DNA of 64,000 nt, from positions 1,116,001-1,180,000 of the forward strand of contig JAEUWY010000013.1 of assembly GCA_022059125.1 (NCBI GenBank), read 5' to 3'. Under the pieces are notes generated by a model that was given only the letters and a program-made list of their open reading frames with translations, had not been told where the DNA came from and ran no database searches. The stretch comes from Corynespora cassiicola (Eukaryota; Ascomycota; Dothideomycetes; Pleosporales; Corynesporascaceae). Made by a program: the position numbers and the translations under genes. This document shows, piece after piece, positions 44,650 through 56,798 of this stretch; position 1 is the first letter of the stretch; the number at the start of each line of letters is the position of its first letter.

Positions 44650-45582
44650 ATGGACGCTGCAATTGACCTCTCCGACGCCTCCAAGGCCCTGGACCTGTCC
44701 AACATCCGCTTCCAGCTCATGTATGTACCTGGCCGCGCCCCTCCCCCACCCCCTCCCCCGTCCCGTCCCGCTCGGAACCGCTACTGACTGCAGCCCTGAA
44801 ACAGCCGCCTAGAAGACACCATCACCTTCCACCTGATTGAGCGCGTGCAGTTCCCCCTGAATGCGACCGTCTATGTCCCCGGCGGCGTCGAGCTGCCCGG
44901 CAGCAGCCTGAGCCTGCTCGACTGGATGCTGCGCGAGCAGGAGAAGCTGCAGTCCCTCGTGCGCCGCTACCAGTCCCCCGACGAGTACCCCTTTTTCCCC
45001 GACGCCCTCCAGACCCCCATCTTGAAGCCGCTAGAGTACCCGCGCATCCTGCACGATAACGACGTCAACGTGAATGAGAAGCTGAAGGAGAGCTACATCC
45101 AGCACATCCTGCCCGCTGCCTGCGCCCACTTCGACCGGCCCGATAGAGGTGAGCAGCAGGAGAACTACGGATCCGCCGCCACGGCCGACGTCCTGTGTCT
45201 GCAGGCTCTGTCACGCCGCGTCCACTTTGGCAAGTTTGTGGCAGAAGCAAAGTTCCAGAAGGAACCGGAACGCTTCGTCAAGCTGATCAAGGCCGAGGAC
45301 CGCCAGGGCATTGACGATGCCATCACCGACTCCAAGGTCGAGAAGAAGGTGCTGGACCGGCTGCGGCTCAAGGCGAAGACGTACGGCACGGATCCGGACC
45401 TGGGCGCCGACGCACCCTCCAAGGTCAACGCCGATGCCGTCGTGGACATGTACAAGGTGTGTCCGTTTTGACCGTTGCTATACCATCAGCTAATCATTGT
45501 ACAGAACTATGTGATACCCCTGACGAAGGAGGTAGAGGTGGAGTACTTGATGCAGCGGCTGGAGGGGACGCAGTGGGAGTGA
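44650..45582 (+). CDS. ARO7: Chorismate mutase, 266 aa
   Basis: Converts chorismate to prephenate, the first step of Phe and Tyr synthesis. Exons 44650-44720, 44805-45456 and 45505-45582 give 266 residues, the usual fungal AroQ length. It begins [20 protein letters not shown] and continues with [52 protein letters not shown], then [32 protein letters not shown]. Conserved Arg, Lys and Glu of the all-helical active site lie in these blocks, as do positions of the Trp/Tyr allosteric site. The end, [18 protein letters not shown], is typical. Introns are 84 and 48 bases. Confidence 0.95.
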
Positions 45583-46120
45583 TGTTGAAATCCGCCCCAG
45601 AATGCGGCTCATGCAGATCGTGATGATAGTATTAAAATGGTGCGCAAACGACCAAAATGAAAACCAGACATTTCCCCGTCAGCCACAGCGCCCGCGGGGT
45701 CCAAAAGGGCTCTACCGGGCAGTTCGGAATTTCGGAATTGGGACTCGGCTGGCAGCTCGGAACAGCCCCGGGGGCTCGGGGAACGCGTCGTCGCGAGGCG
45801 GCGGTGCCATGACCTCAGATCAGGACACATGTGCCAGCCCTGGAGCCAACACGCTGCCCCGAGTCAACCCCTCCAATCCGTCTGCCGCCCTCCTCTCTCC
45901 CTGCGCCAATCGTACGAACTCGCCGTCCGTTGAAACGCATTCGGGTTTGGAAAATGACCCCATGTGCACAAGCCTGAAACCCGCGACCACGTGATTTCGT
46001 CTTATATACCTACCGCGACCGGCGCCTAGCCCCGGAGACGTCTACGAGCTCCGCCCACTCTTGGACCGCACACCTTTCCTTGTCTTTCTGCTTCTTCGAA
46101 GATACACATTGGAGACCACC
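45583..46120. other. Intergenic region, ALG3 promoter
   Basis: Chorismate mutase 3' end to ALG3 start. Contains an E-box CACGTG at about 45988. No gene seen. Confidence 0.5.
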
Positions 46121-47596
46121 ATGGACGTCGTGAGGAGGGTCCACGACCTCGCGACCAACCCGTCGCACACGCGATGGATGTACCCCTTCTTCCTGCTGGC
46201 CGACGCTGCCATTTGCCTGGCCGTCATCCAGAAAGTGCCCTGTACGTACTTCTCCGGCGCGGGGACCACGCTTCCTCTTGTCCCGCTCCCATGCGAATTG
46301 CGCAAACCCCAAGAACAGCCTTTGGAACCTCCAAAGCAATCATACAGGAAAAATAAAGATTTGGTAGAGCTCCAAGCTAACGCCAATGACCCCCCCGTAG
46401 ACACGGAAATCGACTGGACAACGTACATGCAGCACATCGACCTCTACATCAAGGGCGAGCGCGACTACAAGAACATCACGGGCTCGACGGGCCCGCTCGT
46501 CTACCCGGGCGCCCACGTCTTCATCTACCGCGTCCTGCACGCCCTGACCGACGGCGGCACCAACATCCGGCGTGCGCAGTACATCTTCGCGGGCGTGTAC
46601 CTGGGCACGCTGGCCGTGGTGCTGCAGTGCTACCGCATGGCCAAGGTGCCGCCCTACGTGTTCCCGCTGCTGGTGCTGTCCAAGCGGCTGCATAGCATCT
46701 TTGTGCTCCGCTGCTTCAACGACTGCTTTGCCGTCCTGGGACTGTTCGCCGCCATCCTAGCGTATCAGAAGAGGCAGTGGCATCTGGGCAGCTTTTTCTA
46801 TACGTGCGGACTCAATGTTAAGATGAGTCTGCTGCTGCCGCTGCCGGCTATGGGCATCATCATGGAGCAGGCCCTGGGCACGAGGGAGGCCATTACACAG
46901 GCTTTGATCATCTTGCAGGTTTCGGTGGGTGCACCTTCAATTCACCATGTTTAAATAAATTGCTAACCCCTACAGACGGCCTTTGGCTACCCATTCCGCA
47001 AACGCGCCCCCTCGTACTTTTCCCGCGCCTTCGAGCTCACGCGCCAATTCCTCTACAAGTGGACGGTCAACTGGCGCTTCGTCGACGAGTCGACATTCCT
47101 GTCCAAGAAGTTCGCCCTGGGCCTCCTGGCCGCGCACGCCGGCCTGCTCCTCTGGTTCGCGAGGACGCGCTGGATCAAGCCCTCGCGCCGCTCCTGGCGC
47201 GATTTCCTCAACCTCCTCCGCGAGGCCGAGCCGCGCGACCAGGACCAGATGACGATGCGCGTCACGCCCAGCTTCATCATGACTACCATGCTGAGCGCCG
47301 TAGCCATTGGCATGCTGTGCGCGCGCTCCCTGCACTACCAGTTCTATGCCTACATTGCGTGGGCGACGCCGTTTCTGCTGTGGCGCGCGGGCTTCCACCC
47401 CGTGGCTGTGTATGCGCTGTGGGCTGCGCAGGAGTGGGCGTGGAACGTGTACCCGAGCACCCCCGAGAGCTCAGCCACAGTCGTGGGAGTGTTGGCCATC
47501 ACGGTGCTGGGCGCGTGGTGGGGGACGCGCAACGAATTCGAACATGCGGAAAGCAATGGCAAGGTGGTCGGAGAAGAGCACGAGCATGCCGAGTAG
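46121..47596 (+). CDS. ALG3: Dol-P-Man:Man5GlcNAc2-PP-Dol alpha-1,3-mannosyltransferase ALG3, 421 aa
   Basis: Adds the first mannose from dolichol-phosphate-mannose to the lipid-linked N-glycan precursor on the luminal side of the ER (GT58). Exons 46121-46241, 46401-46924 and 46976-47596 give 421 residues; introns are 159 and 51 bases. Start context is ACCATGG. Family marks are the early helix [42 protein letters not shown], the luminal [16 protein letters not shown] block, then [33 protein letters not shown] and [14 protein letters not shown]. About ten membrane segments are present. The position of the second junction (after LQVS) is my best guess. Confidence 0.93.
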
Positions 47597-47638
47597 TAGA
47601 GCGCGTGGCAGCCTTTTTTCTCTTTTTTAAACGATCCT

Positions 47639-48155
47639 CTACTCTTCATCCGAGTCGGAGGGCGGCATCTTGCCGACGGTGGATTCCTCCTCGTCGCTCT
47701 CGGGGTATGCGGACTTTTTGGCAAACTCCTGGGGCCTGTAGAGGGAAAAAAGGATTGGGCATTAGCACCACACCGCCTTGTAAAACAGATATCCCAAACA
47801 AAACCTTCACAATACAGTCCTGTTTAAAAGAAAATCAAACATACCAATACCCCATCTTCCGCCACGCCTTCTCATCCCGCACCACATTCACAATCTCGCC
47901 CTCGAGCTTGTTGTCCCGCTCCGCCAGCGCCCCATTGTCCACCACCACGTAGCTGCCCCGCTTGATCCAGATGGTGCTGCGGAACTTGGCCTCGAGCTCC
48001 GCCAGCACCGTGCGGCCCGACGGCAGCTCGACGCTGTACAGGTTCTTGCCCTCGGCCTTCGTCACGCGCGCGATCGACTGCGAGGGCGAGAGGGCGGCGG
48101 GCGGGGTCAGCGTCTCTTCGACCGTTGCGTGGAGTTGGCGCTTTGGTCGGGGCAT
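47639..48155 (-). CDS. EIF1AD-like S1/OB-fold protein, 135 aa
   Basis: Exons 48155-47845 and 47735-47639 (109-base intron) give 135 residues. The protein belongs to the eIF1A-domain EIF1AD group: MPRPKRQLHATVEETL, IARVTKAEGKNLYSVELPSG, RTVLAELEAKFRSTIWIKRG and YVVVD form the OB-fold, followed by GEIVNVVRDEKAWRKMGYW, and an acidic Ser/Asp/Glu tail. Such proteins are nuclear or ribosome-biogenesis associated. The frame is open upstream of the chosen ATG, but there the sequence is basic low-complexity and unlike the family. It converges with ALG3, with only 42 bases between the two stop codons. Confidence 0.85.
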
Positions 48156-49096
48156 TTCTTTCTTTTCTTTTTCTTCTCGCTCTGATCTCTCTCGGGAGGT
48201 TGTTTTGTGGAGTGCGTGCGTGGGTGAGATGGTGATCGCGTCGGGGGGTTTTTTTTGGAGGGGCAGAGTGAAAACCGGAGCTAGGCGGCGGCGGCGGCGG
48301 GCGCCAAGCTTGTCGGGAGTTGGCGGGATGAGGCGGCCCCTGGATTTTCCGGCCCGACGGGAGGGGGAGGGGGCATTCGGGCCGGCCGGCGCCATGTCAG
48401 GCTGTACCTGCCCGAGCGATCGACTTCATGTCACTTTATTATGCCATGGGGCTTCGCCATGGCGAGCATCTCCTTTTAGTATCTAGTTCCTGCATTGTGA
48501 ATTCGATTTTTCATTCAATGCATGTTATACGAATGAGATGGCTGGCGATTCAAAGTTTTATATGCATTAACCCCCGCCATCCTACATGTTCGTACTGTCT
48601 TGACTGTGATGCGTAAACTGACTCTTCAAGGTCATAGGGACACATTCCATAATAACTGTGTATTTTATTGAGCAGGAGACAGTTATTTTAGCACTTTTTT
48701 GACAATGAGTTGCACCTTTTTGCTTACAAAGTCAAACGAAATAGCCAAACGTATACTGTTCTCGCCAGGTCTAGGGATCATTTTCGCCAAAAGATCGTGC
48801 AACTAGTTCAGGTTCTTCACAACTGTTGTTGAGCCTGTTGTGACATACTATCCGTATAACGGAGGCATGGCAAACAAATCTCCGATAGTCGCTGCGGATC
48901 AGAAAACAGGCCCGATAAGGTATAAAGGCTCTAATTGCATATCGTGAGCTGATGACCCCTCTCTCTCGCTTCTTTCCTATGTTAATACAGCCTTTGAAAC
49001 TCGAAAGATTGGGGGTAGTCAATCAAAATATCGTTTTCCAGCGTATTAGTATCGGCGTTGGTTCGGTAAGAACAATCCATAATTGAAGTATCTATA
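48156..49096. other. Intergenic region
   Basis: EIF1AD-like promoter and the region 3' of the P450 gene. GC-rich for 250 bases, then AT-rich. No gene seen. Confidence 0.5.
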
Positions 49097-50817
49097 TCAA
49101 CGTCTCGAGTAGGCTAGCTCTGCATTTGGATGCGTCCCCAAGCCTCTTGAATTCTTAATGACTTGTTCGTAGCCGCCATCCAGGCGCAAATCGAAAGCTA
49201 TGATAGTCTTCGCAACAATTATCCGTACCATTGGAAGTGCCATATACTTGCCCATACATTGACGAGGGCCAAATCCAAAGCGAGAAAAATTGTAACGAGT
49301 TTGAGAAGGCTTCAAACCTTTCCATCGCGATGGTCTGTAGGAAAGCGGATCAGCCCCCCAAAAAGGATTCTTCTGGTTCAATGTATAGATGTCGACGGTT
49401 ACATTTGTTCCTGCGGGGATGACGTAACCGTCGGCGATGCGATCAGTGGGTGCACTTTGGGGAACGGCGAAAGCTTTTGATTTAAGTCAGTGTCATTCAG
49501 GGCGGTGGATCTGAACCAATCATACCTGCTATGGGTCTCAATCGGATGGATTCGCAAATACAGGCCTCTAAAAAGGTATCGCTGCGCTGTATGTACTTTT
49601 CCCACCCTTCAGAGGTCTCTTGGCATATCTCCTGGTATAGTTGTGCTTGCACGTCGGGATAACAAGCGAGAAAAACCAGGTTCCAGCTGACACTGCCAAT
49701 TCCCACGTCAAGGTTGGCATAGAGCGACTCGTCAATCGTTTGGAGTACCTTCTTGGTCAACGTCCGAACAAACTTCGCCAATTGGAATGGGGTTCAACGT
49801 ACTTGATCCTTGGGAATATCTGGGTCTTCGTATAAGCGCACAAGCAGGGTGTCCTGTCCGTGCTTCTTTGATCCGTTGTAAATGTCATCGTTGAAACTTC
49901 TCCATACTTCTTCCCACTCCGCCATGCGCTTGTTTGCTTCAGTGGGTAACCACTTTGAAAAGCTAAACCTTGGTAGTCCTCCCATCAACGCATATGCAAA
50001 CAACTTTTCTCTCTTTGGCGACCATTTCTGCAACCACGATATCTGTGAATCACACAAATCTCCATATATTACCACGGCAATCATCAAGAATGGGAGGAGC
50101 AAAAAGTCGGCAACTGGGTCTAGCTGCCCCTCTTTGGCGGATGGGTCTGTGAAGACCCGCTCGAGGTGAGATTCGGTCATGGCCAGCATCTTGGGTATAA
50201 GCCGTGTCGCTCCTTGATGCATGAAGGGTGGATCAAACTTTCGGCGCAGCTGTCGCCACGACTGACCATTGAGGAGTCCAACACATTGGCCTAGAATACG
50301 TGACATCAGATACCCAGAACCCATATTTTCTGCTTTCGAATGTTGATCCGAGTCTTTGAATATAGCCTGGATAGCGGTCGGAGTACTGACAACTCTGCGT
50401 TCTCCCTATAAGCATTGTATTCGAATCATCTGCCATTTCACGTCAGAATGACACTAGCACTCACAGCTCGGGTTTCATTCCGTTCCAAATACGATATATT
50501 GCGCCATATCTGCCCCGCCATTCCTCAGTCTTTTTGGGGCCCAGAATGAATTTATCAACATCGCCGTTCCCATTGGGGAGGCGATACGGAGTCGACGGAA
50601 TGGGTTTACGAGTGGTTGCCTCTCGAATTGGATATCGCCAGTGCAGGTATATCTGTTAGCTGTCAACTCAATCCTTTAGACTCATAGTTTCACTTACATT
50701 CAGTATACATGAAACAATTGGTACAAAAGCGTTGTGAAGAACAAATATGGCGAGCAACAGTGTGATCGCAATCGCCAAAGGTCCAGGAAACGAGGGAAAA
50801 CTTGTTGGAGAGTTCAT
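49097..50817 (-). CDS. Cytochrome P450 monooxygenase, 500 aa
   Basis: Exons 50817-50698, 50652-50465, 50394-49803, 49751-49526 and 49473-49097 give 500 residues with five in-frame junctions. An N-terminal membrane anchor (PGPLAIAITLLLAIFVLHNAFVPIVSCIL) is followed by the P450 body: helix C SWRQLRRKFDPPF, helix I ANLDVGIGSVSWNLVFL (the usual AGxDT is modified to NLDVGI), the ExxR motif CESIRLRP, and the heme loop FSRFGFGPRQCMGKYMA with the Cys ligand. Helix I lacks the common acid-alcohol pair in its standard form, a feature seen in some secondary-metabolite P450s. It is divergent to an O-methyltransferase (51577) with a 759-base spacer, which suggests a joint role in modifying a small molecule. 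The substrate is unknown. Confidence 0.88.
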
Positions 50818-51576
50818 TATGGAGAATTCAATGGTCTCGGGTGAGAGGGAGCTCTGCAGACGCGTACTCTAGGTGTTGAACTGCTACCTAGAATCAAGAG
50901 TCTGTTCACGGCCACTCCGCTAACCTCGGGACTTCAATAGCTTGGCCATATCGGTCTCGGGGCAATATGGTTCCATGGTGCCACTTAGGGCCGGATGGAT
51001 TTCGATCGTGACAATCCTCACGATCAGATTGTTCGGCTTTTGTCTGCATGCCTGCTCAGAACCCTGCGATCCTGGAGTACCCTGTAATACACAGCCTCCC
51101 AAATACCAATCAATCGATCCTCCCCTTGATTAGTTAGAGCGGATGTTACTAGTCCTAAGGGGTTGTGTGGACGCGTAGACTATTGCTTACTCGACTGTAC
51201 TCGGCGAAGGTTGCACCGGTGCTCACCGCTCCAAGGAGATAGCCCTCAAAACCGTTGCTGTTGGGTTCGGACAATATTCTCATGCACCATAAATGTGACC
51301 ATTCCCATCATGGAAACAGTATGCAATGTAATATTGCTAAGCCTGCGTAGTCAGTTTCGCAGGGGAATTGAATATCGGCCCGGGTGTCTGCCCCGAAAGT
51401 AGGCCCGAACTACACGCAGCCTGCATCCATCACTACATGGTTGACCCCATGATGGCATCGACAAGGTGAAGCGTCTCTAAACTGGGGCTATAATACACAT
51501 AGTCCGTATCAGAAAGCGGTTCACATAGTCTTCTGCGTATTACTGACGAAAATATTCCCCCAATCTCAGTTGCAAG
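50818..51576. promoter_or_regulatory. Divergent promoter region P450 / O-methyltransferase
   Basis: 759 bases between the two start codons. No open frame with family features. GC-rich triplets occur (for example CGGCCCGGG near 51379), but no paired operator is convincing. Confidence 0.45.
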
Positions 51577-53006
51577 ATGACACAAAACCTGACAGCCCAG
51601 CTGGAGCTACTCCATGAACTTATTGGCGCCTCTATCGACGTGTTGAAAGAAAATAACCAAGAACTTCTCGGTACCCCAATCTCCCTGGATGGACTGAAAC
51701 TGCACCCAGTCCATGAGAGCATCAATGTTGATGTTAGAAAGGCTCTCAAGACGATTTCTAGCTCGTCTCAGATGCTACGAGCCATTTCGGATCCTCACAC
51801 CTGCATCAACGACCTATTCACCGGGGTACGATAGGTTCTCTTCGAATCCAAAGAGGTTGCTAATTCGATTCTTCCAGTTTCATGATGGTACATCGCTCCT
51901 CGTGGCCGTCAAGGCCGGCGTGGCTCATGTGATTGGTGACAAGGAGATGCATGTTGACGAAATATCTAAAGAAACAGATATAGAAGCGGACAGGCTGTCT
52001 CGATTTTTGCGGAATTTGTGCAACAATTATGTCTTCAAAGAAGTTGCACCGGATGTTTTCGCAAACAATTCTCTTTCTAGTGTTCTCCTCGACAAAGGCA
52101 AGAGTGCCTATATTGAACTCTGCTTGAGCATCGTACGGCGAAGTTCATGCAAGGCCTGGGAGGCACTGACATACTCCGAATTCAAGAATTCCGAAGCGCC
52201 TAACAAGACGGCGTTCAATATTGCCTACGACACACCATTGAAGATTTTCCAATACATCTCCGAGGTAGAGCCCGAGATCGGCAAGCTGTCGAAAATTGGA
52301 TTTGCGAGTGGGACCAAGGTCAACACCGGAGAATATCTTGATGTATACCCTTGGGCCCGGGAAAACGGTGCGAAAATTGTAGATGTTGGGGGAGGGGTCG
52401 GCGGCGGCACTCTTCCTATTGTCAAAGCATTCCCGAGTCTTCGCATGGTAGTTCAGGATATACCTGATTCACAACCGGGCTTCGAAAAGGTGAGGGAATA
52501 TCAAACCCTCAGCCCATGCATATTCTGACAGACTATAGCTGTGGAATGATGAATATCCATCTGCAATTGCCGATGGTAGTGTCATATTTGCCGGACATGA
52601 TTTTTTCGAGCAACAGCCCGAGGATGCCGACATCTACTTTATGCGACACGTCATCCATGACTGGCCCGATGCAGAAGCTCTCAAGATTTTGCAGAACACT
52701 GCTGCCAAGATGAAATCCTCGACAAAACTTCTCCTTTGCGAGCACGTTGTTTTCCCTTCATACAGGAAGTCCATGAGGGATGGAATCGACGAGGAAAAAG
52801 ACGGTTTTGTCGCACCGAGACCGTTGCTTGCAAACTGGGGAAATACTGACACAAGCCGGTTGGATCTGCAAGTTTTGGCTACCCTTAATGCCCGACAACG
52901 TACTAAAGACCAGTATGTGGCTCTTCTCCAGAAAGCTGAGCTAAGAGTTGTCAAAATCTGGAGAAATATGGGGCCCTTGGCCATCATAGAGTGCCGAAAG
53001 CTCTAA
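51577..53006 (+). CDS. SAM-dependent O-methyltransferase (COMT type), 442 aa
   Basis: Exons 51577-51825, 51878-52489 and 52539-53006 give 442 residues; introns are 52 and 49 bases. The N-terminal half is the helical dimerisation/winged-helix part (VHESINVDVRKALKTI, HDGTSLLVAVKAGVAHVI, DEISKETDIEADRLSRFLR). The SAM site is VDVGGGVGGGTLPIVKAFPSL (about residues 251-270) with the acidic VVQDIP strand. The catalytic His lies in FMRHVIHDWPDAEALKIL (about residue 327). This is the fungal secondary-metabolite O-methyltransferase type that methylates hydroxyl groups of phenolic or polyketide-derived compounds. It pairs with the divergent P450. Confidence 0.92.
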
Positions 53007-53954
53007 ATCAAGGCAGATTTTGAAACAATAGCTTTATATCAATCGAAATGCAAATCCTGACTAGAACCTGCTTTGCAATCGTAAAAACATGTTAGCTTTG
53101 ATTTATGATGATCTAGTCATACATGAAGGACCGACTTGTGCATTGTGCTTTTGGGAATCCCGAAGTAGCAATCGCAACTTCGCGCGCAAAGCGCTGGTTA
53201 AATAACCATGGAACAGAGCTAACCCTTACATTCTGAGTCGAGCCTAACTTTTTGGCGAAAATTACTTAACTATTAACCGGTTAAAAATCACGAGCTATAT
53301 TGTCTTGCTTTCCTGTATTCTAAGAGCGCATGGAAGATAATCGTACAGCATTCTAGAGCGCCTCCGTCGACCGGTGTTGCGGTTGAAAAAGCCCCGATAG
53401 ATCGTATCGCGGAACCTTACATGCGACACACTAGTGCAAACTATTGTAGCCTTCCGGGGCGGACCGAAAGCTTCGTTGGAAGTGACGGGTCACAATGCTA
53501 TGTTCGGGGCGGGCCGAAAAGGTTGACGCGGATCTTATACCGCTTTCACCCTGTATCGTGAACAGAGTCTTGGAAGTACCCCCGGAACAACGCGGTTCAA
53601 AGCTATTCACCGGAGCGGAGAGCCTGCAGCTTTCGCACGTGGTATATCCATCTTATGCGTTGGCCCATTTGTATGAAACAGGCCCGATAGCCTCACATAC
53701 AGTCGGCAGGTGTAAGAGTCGCGCAATCGTATCTTGAGTGTTGGAATCGAAATTTTGTATGAGATCGGGATGTTTTTGGGGACGCTGCAATTTAGTTACC
53801 TACAACGCAAGATGGCGAACATTACAGTGACTTTGCTGTTTTCTATTATCACCCTTCGGTACCGGGCACTCGTTTTATCAGTTCATCACTTCACCAGCTT
53901 GAGGAAGAGGTCAAGCCGTGCTCACGCAATTTTTTCACCTTCAGTTTTTTGACA
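53007..53954. other. Intergenic region with GC-box direct repeat
   Basis: No gene supported. Contains a near-identical 15-base sequence twice (53455 and 53505), described below. Confidence 0.5.
53455..53520 (+). repeat. Direct repeat with CGG-N6-CCG motif
   Basis: CGGGGCGGACCGAAA (53455-53469) and CGGGGCGGGCCGAAAA (53505-53520) are exactly 50 bases apart. Each contains CGG-N6-CCG, the inverted-triplet form bound by some Zn2Cys6 factors. They lie about 450 bases upstream of the gene at 53955. Confidence 0.4.
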
Positions 53955-55804
53955 ATGTCAACATTCATTTTTCCCGCTGGAAAGCACTCTCGGAAGACTC
54001 TGACAAGTCGCATTAAACCTACATTGATACCCAAACACCTCTTCCATCTAATCCGAGGAGCCACTGATGCTGTTGAGGCATTGGAGCTTTTTGCGAAATT
54101 ACTCCGAGAGCTTGAACCGGATAATTCAGCTGAGCTCCAGTTTTCACCCGGTTTCCTTGCTTTCGACGCACATGTTGGGGATACCGCGTGCCAACTACGA
54201 GCGTGTATGTTACTGGAGATTGTCAATCGTTATAGACAGCTCTGTCCAAAAGCGATTGAGCTCCAAAGAATACAAGCTTGTATCGATCGACTCAAAGAGG
54301 TCGTAAACAATTCCCAAAGCTTCTGTCAAGATCTACTTAGCTTAAAATGGCACGTAGCTCCTATAGAAGCCCTCGATGCTCTTGGGATGAGCAAGCACGG
54401 TATGACAATGGAGGAAATACTTCGCAAGATTGGGTGGACAGATGTAACGGCATCTTCTCCATTGCAGGAATATCCAAGTCCTCTGACCCTTGGCTCAAAC
54501 ACATCTAGCGTCTCGAGCCGATCATCGAGTCAGAATCGTCTGTGCGAGCAAAGTACAGATACATCGTTATCTTCGGCAAATTCGGCGTCTGGACAATACA
54601 TCTCTCTGTCGGTTTCGGAAAAGGGAAACGTTCAACTCAGTTTCTCAGATGCCACTTCCAACTATTGGGAACCATGGGACTGGCACCAAGTCGTCCACTT
54701 TTTGGTCTATTCATATACACTCTCCAAGTATAAACGGTTCGTAATCCGTGCCCAAGTGTACGGAGCAAACATCGACCCCGAACAAGCTTTTCGAGCCAGC
54801 AATGGCTTGACCAACGGAAACTTTGATCACCCTTATCAGAAGCCAAACAAGAGACAAATTGAAGAAGAGTTCCGGGTATTACAAAGCTACATTTCAGATC
54901 TAAGCTGTTCATGGCTGAGTTCTGTTGCTCGAATGTTTTGCCCCGATCGCCACCTCATGTCTAGGTATGTGATCTTACTCTTCTGTTTTTCTCAGTCTTT
55001 CCTCACAATCGCGGCATAGGCTTCTCGATTCATCTAAAAGAATCAGCGCAAAGGGCATCGCATCGGTATCCAGCTACTTGGGGTATATTGCTGTACGTGA
55101 GCTGTGGGCACAGACTTCAACACCAATCATGATCGTGTCTCGAAGGTTTTGCGGTAAAGGTAATCATCTAATTCCCATGCCATTTGTTCGCGCTCGCTAA
55201 TCTGAAACAAAAAGGCTTCCATGCCAACATCTTTAAGGCGAACCTGCAAGTCTTAGATTATCGCAACGATGACAACGTTGACTCTGTGATACGACCAAAC
55301 ATATCGTGGAAGCTCACTCATGTCACTGGAAATAATCTAAAAGACTTGCGGAAATCGATGCGTCCACATGTTGTCATTTGCGGAAACAGCTTAAATGGTG
55401 AGACGGCTGACTACCTGGAACGCCTTCCTACGACATATGCGCATCAAGATGACGACTGTCTGGACAATATTGCACATTGCAAAGGGCTGATTCATAGCGA
55501 TCAAGACCAGGTTGTATTGTCTATCTTCGCTGATCATCGTCATTATGCTTTTGACTTGACTGGCGAGGAAGGAAAAATGGGAGAGGAAGCTGTGGTGCAA
55601 CAAATCATGGATGAGCTTACCCCAAATTTGTCACAACATTGGCGTAAATCAAAGGACGAAGCCAGGGATCTTGGAACAGGCCCGTCGTTGAGACTTTTCA
55701 TGTGGCAACACGTTTCTCTTGAGTCTCCTGCAAGATTTCTGCGACTGGTTGAAAGCATTAATCAACCCTGGCTCATCAATTCTCCCGTTTCAGTATCTCA
55801 GTAA
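53955..55804 (+). CDS. Unrecognised fungal protein, about 579 aa
   Basis: Exons 53955-54964, 55020-55159 and 55215-55804 join in frame (579 residues from the ATG at 53955; the frame is open two codons further upstream with no ATG). The N-terminus is basic (FPAGKHSRKTLTSRIKP), then a helical region (DAVEALELFAKLLRELEPDN, RACMLLEIVNRYRQLCPKAIELQRI), a Ser-rich linker (about residues 180-220), and a mixed C-terminal part with WEPWDWHQVVHFLVYSYTL, an ISDLSCSW segment, FADHRHYAFDLTGEEGKM and a helical end. No signal peptide, membrane segment, zinc motif or known catalytic motif is seen. The second donor could be seven bases upstream of the one used. I do not recognise the family. Its nearest neighbours are the O-methyltransferase and the DUF1961 gene. 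Confidence 0.55.
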
Positions 55805-56798
55805 ATTCTTTAGCAATTCAGGTCTTATGAAGTCGCATATACTGTGTTTGGCTATGTCTACATTTGTTTTTGTGTACGAGAGGAGCTTAAGGACAGTAGG
55901 TAACCCTACAAGATACAACTTGTCTATGCTACAATACAAATTGCTTTTGTGAACCTACATCCTGTTGGAAAAGGTCGATGTTCAATATTAACAGTTATAT
56001 TGCAGTTTTAGCTTTGTACAAATAGGTCGTGACAATCCCTATGCTGCGCCCCAATCATACTCTTATAAGAGAAACACTGGGGGTCGAGGGGTTTATAGCC
56101 TAAAAGTAGTCCTTGTTTAAAGAGGTGATAGTTACACGCTGCTAACTGCCGGTCAAGCTCATGCAGAATAAAGCAATACTGATTGGCTATGCTGTAACAG
56201 CTTACTAGATGATAGGGACGTGTAAAATGAGCGAAATTAAGCTGACTGGTGTCTCTTGTTGTATGCGATCTGATGATTTCTTTGCATCCATCATCTCAAT
56301 TTTTTTATTTGACGAAAATGAGCGTCTATAAGAGCTTGCTGGGCGCTATGTGTCCTATCGGACGACGCTTGTTGTCGGGTTAGGGTGTAATTACATCGCA
56401 GCTCTATTTGGAATAATCATACAGGCAGCTTTCACACTGAGACTAATGTATAGGCGCTCCATGTGCGCCAAGGTCAAACGGAATATTTTGGCTCGGGAGG
56501 AGAAGATAATAAATGATGTCTTTTGATTGTCCAATTGCAACATTCAGATCTGTGCAGCCTACTCCGTTTCAGGAAAAGCTCCAGGAACGGCTCGGCATAA
56601 TATCATTCCTAGTACCGAGAAAGTTCAGGTCAAATTGAAAGTGTGCAATGGCTATAAGAACCAACAAGCGGCATCACGTCCTCTGCGTAATTCGACTGAC
56701 AATCTAGCCATCAAATCTGACAATCGGCCTCATCCGTCTCGGGCAAGAAGAGTGGCCCAAAGACCCACCCCACTCGCTACTGACAATCCCGCCACGCT
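55805..56798. other. Intergenic region upstream of the DUF1961 gene
   Basis: AT-rich for 700 bases. One CCCCAC (CreA-type SYGGRG on the minus strand) at 56768-56773. No gene seen. Confidence 0.5.

Noticed and set aside
49097..53006. Secondary-metabolite gene cluster
   Set aside because: No backbone synthase, regulator or transporter next to the P450/OMT pair; called an orphan pair only.
48899..53690. Shared 14-mer AAACAGGCCCGATA at about 48.9 and 53.7 kb
   Set aside because: Matches of this length are expected by chance several times in a 64-kb window.
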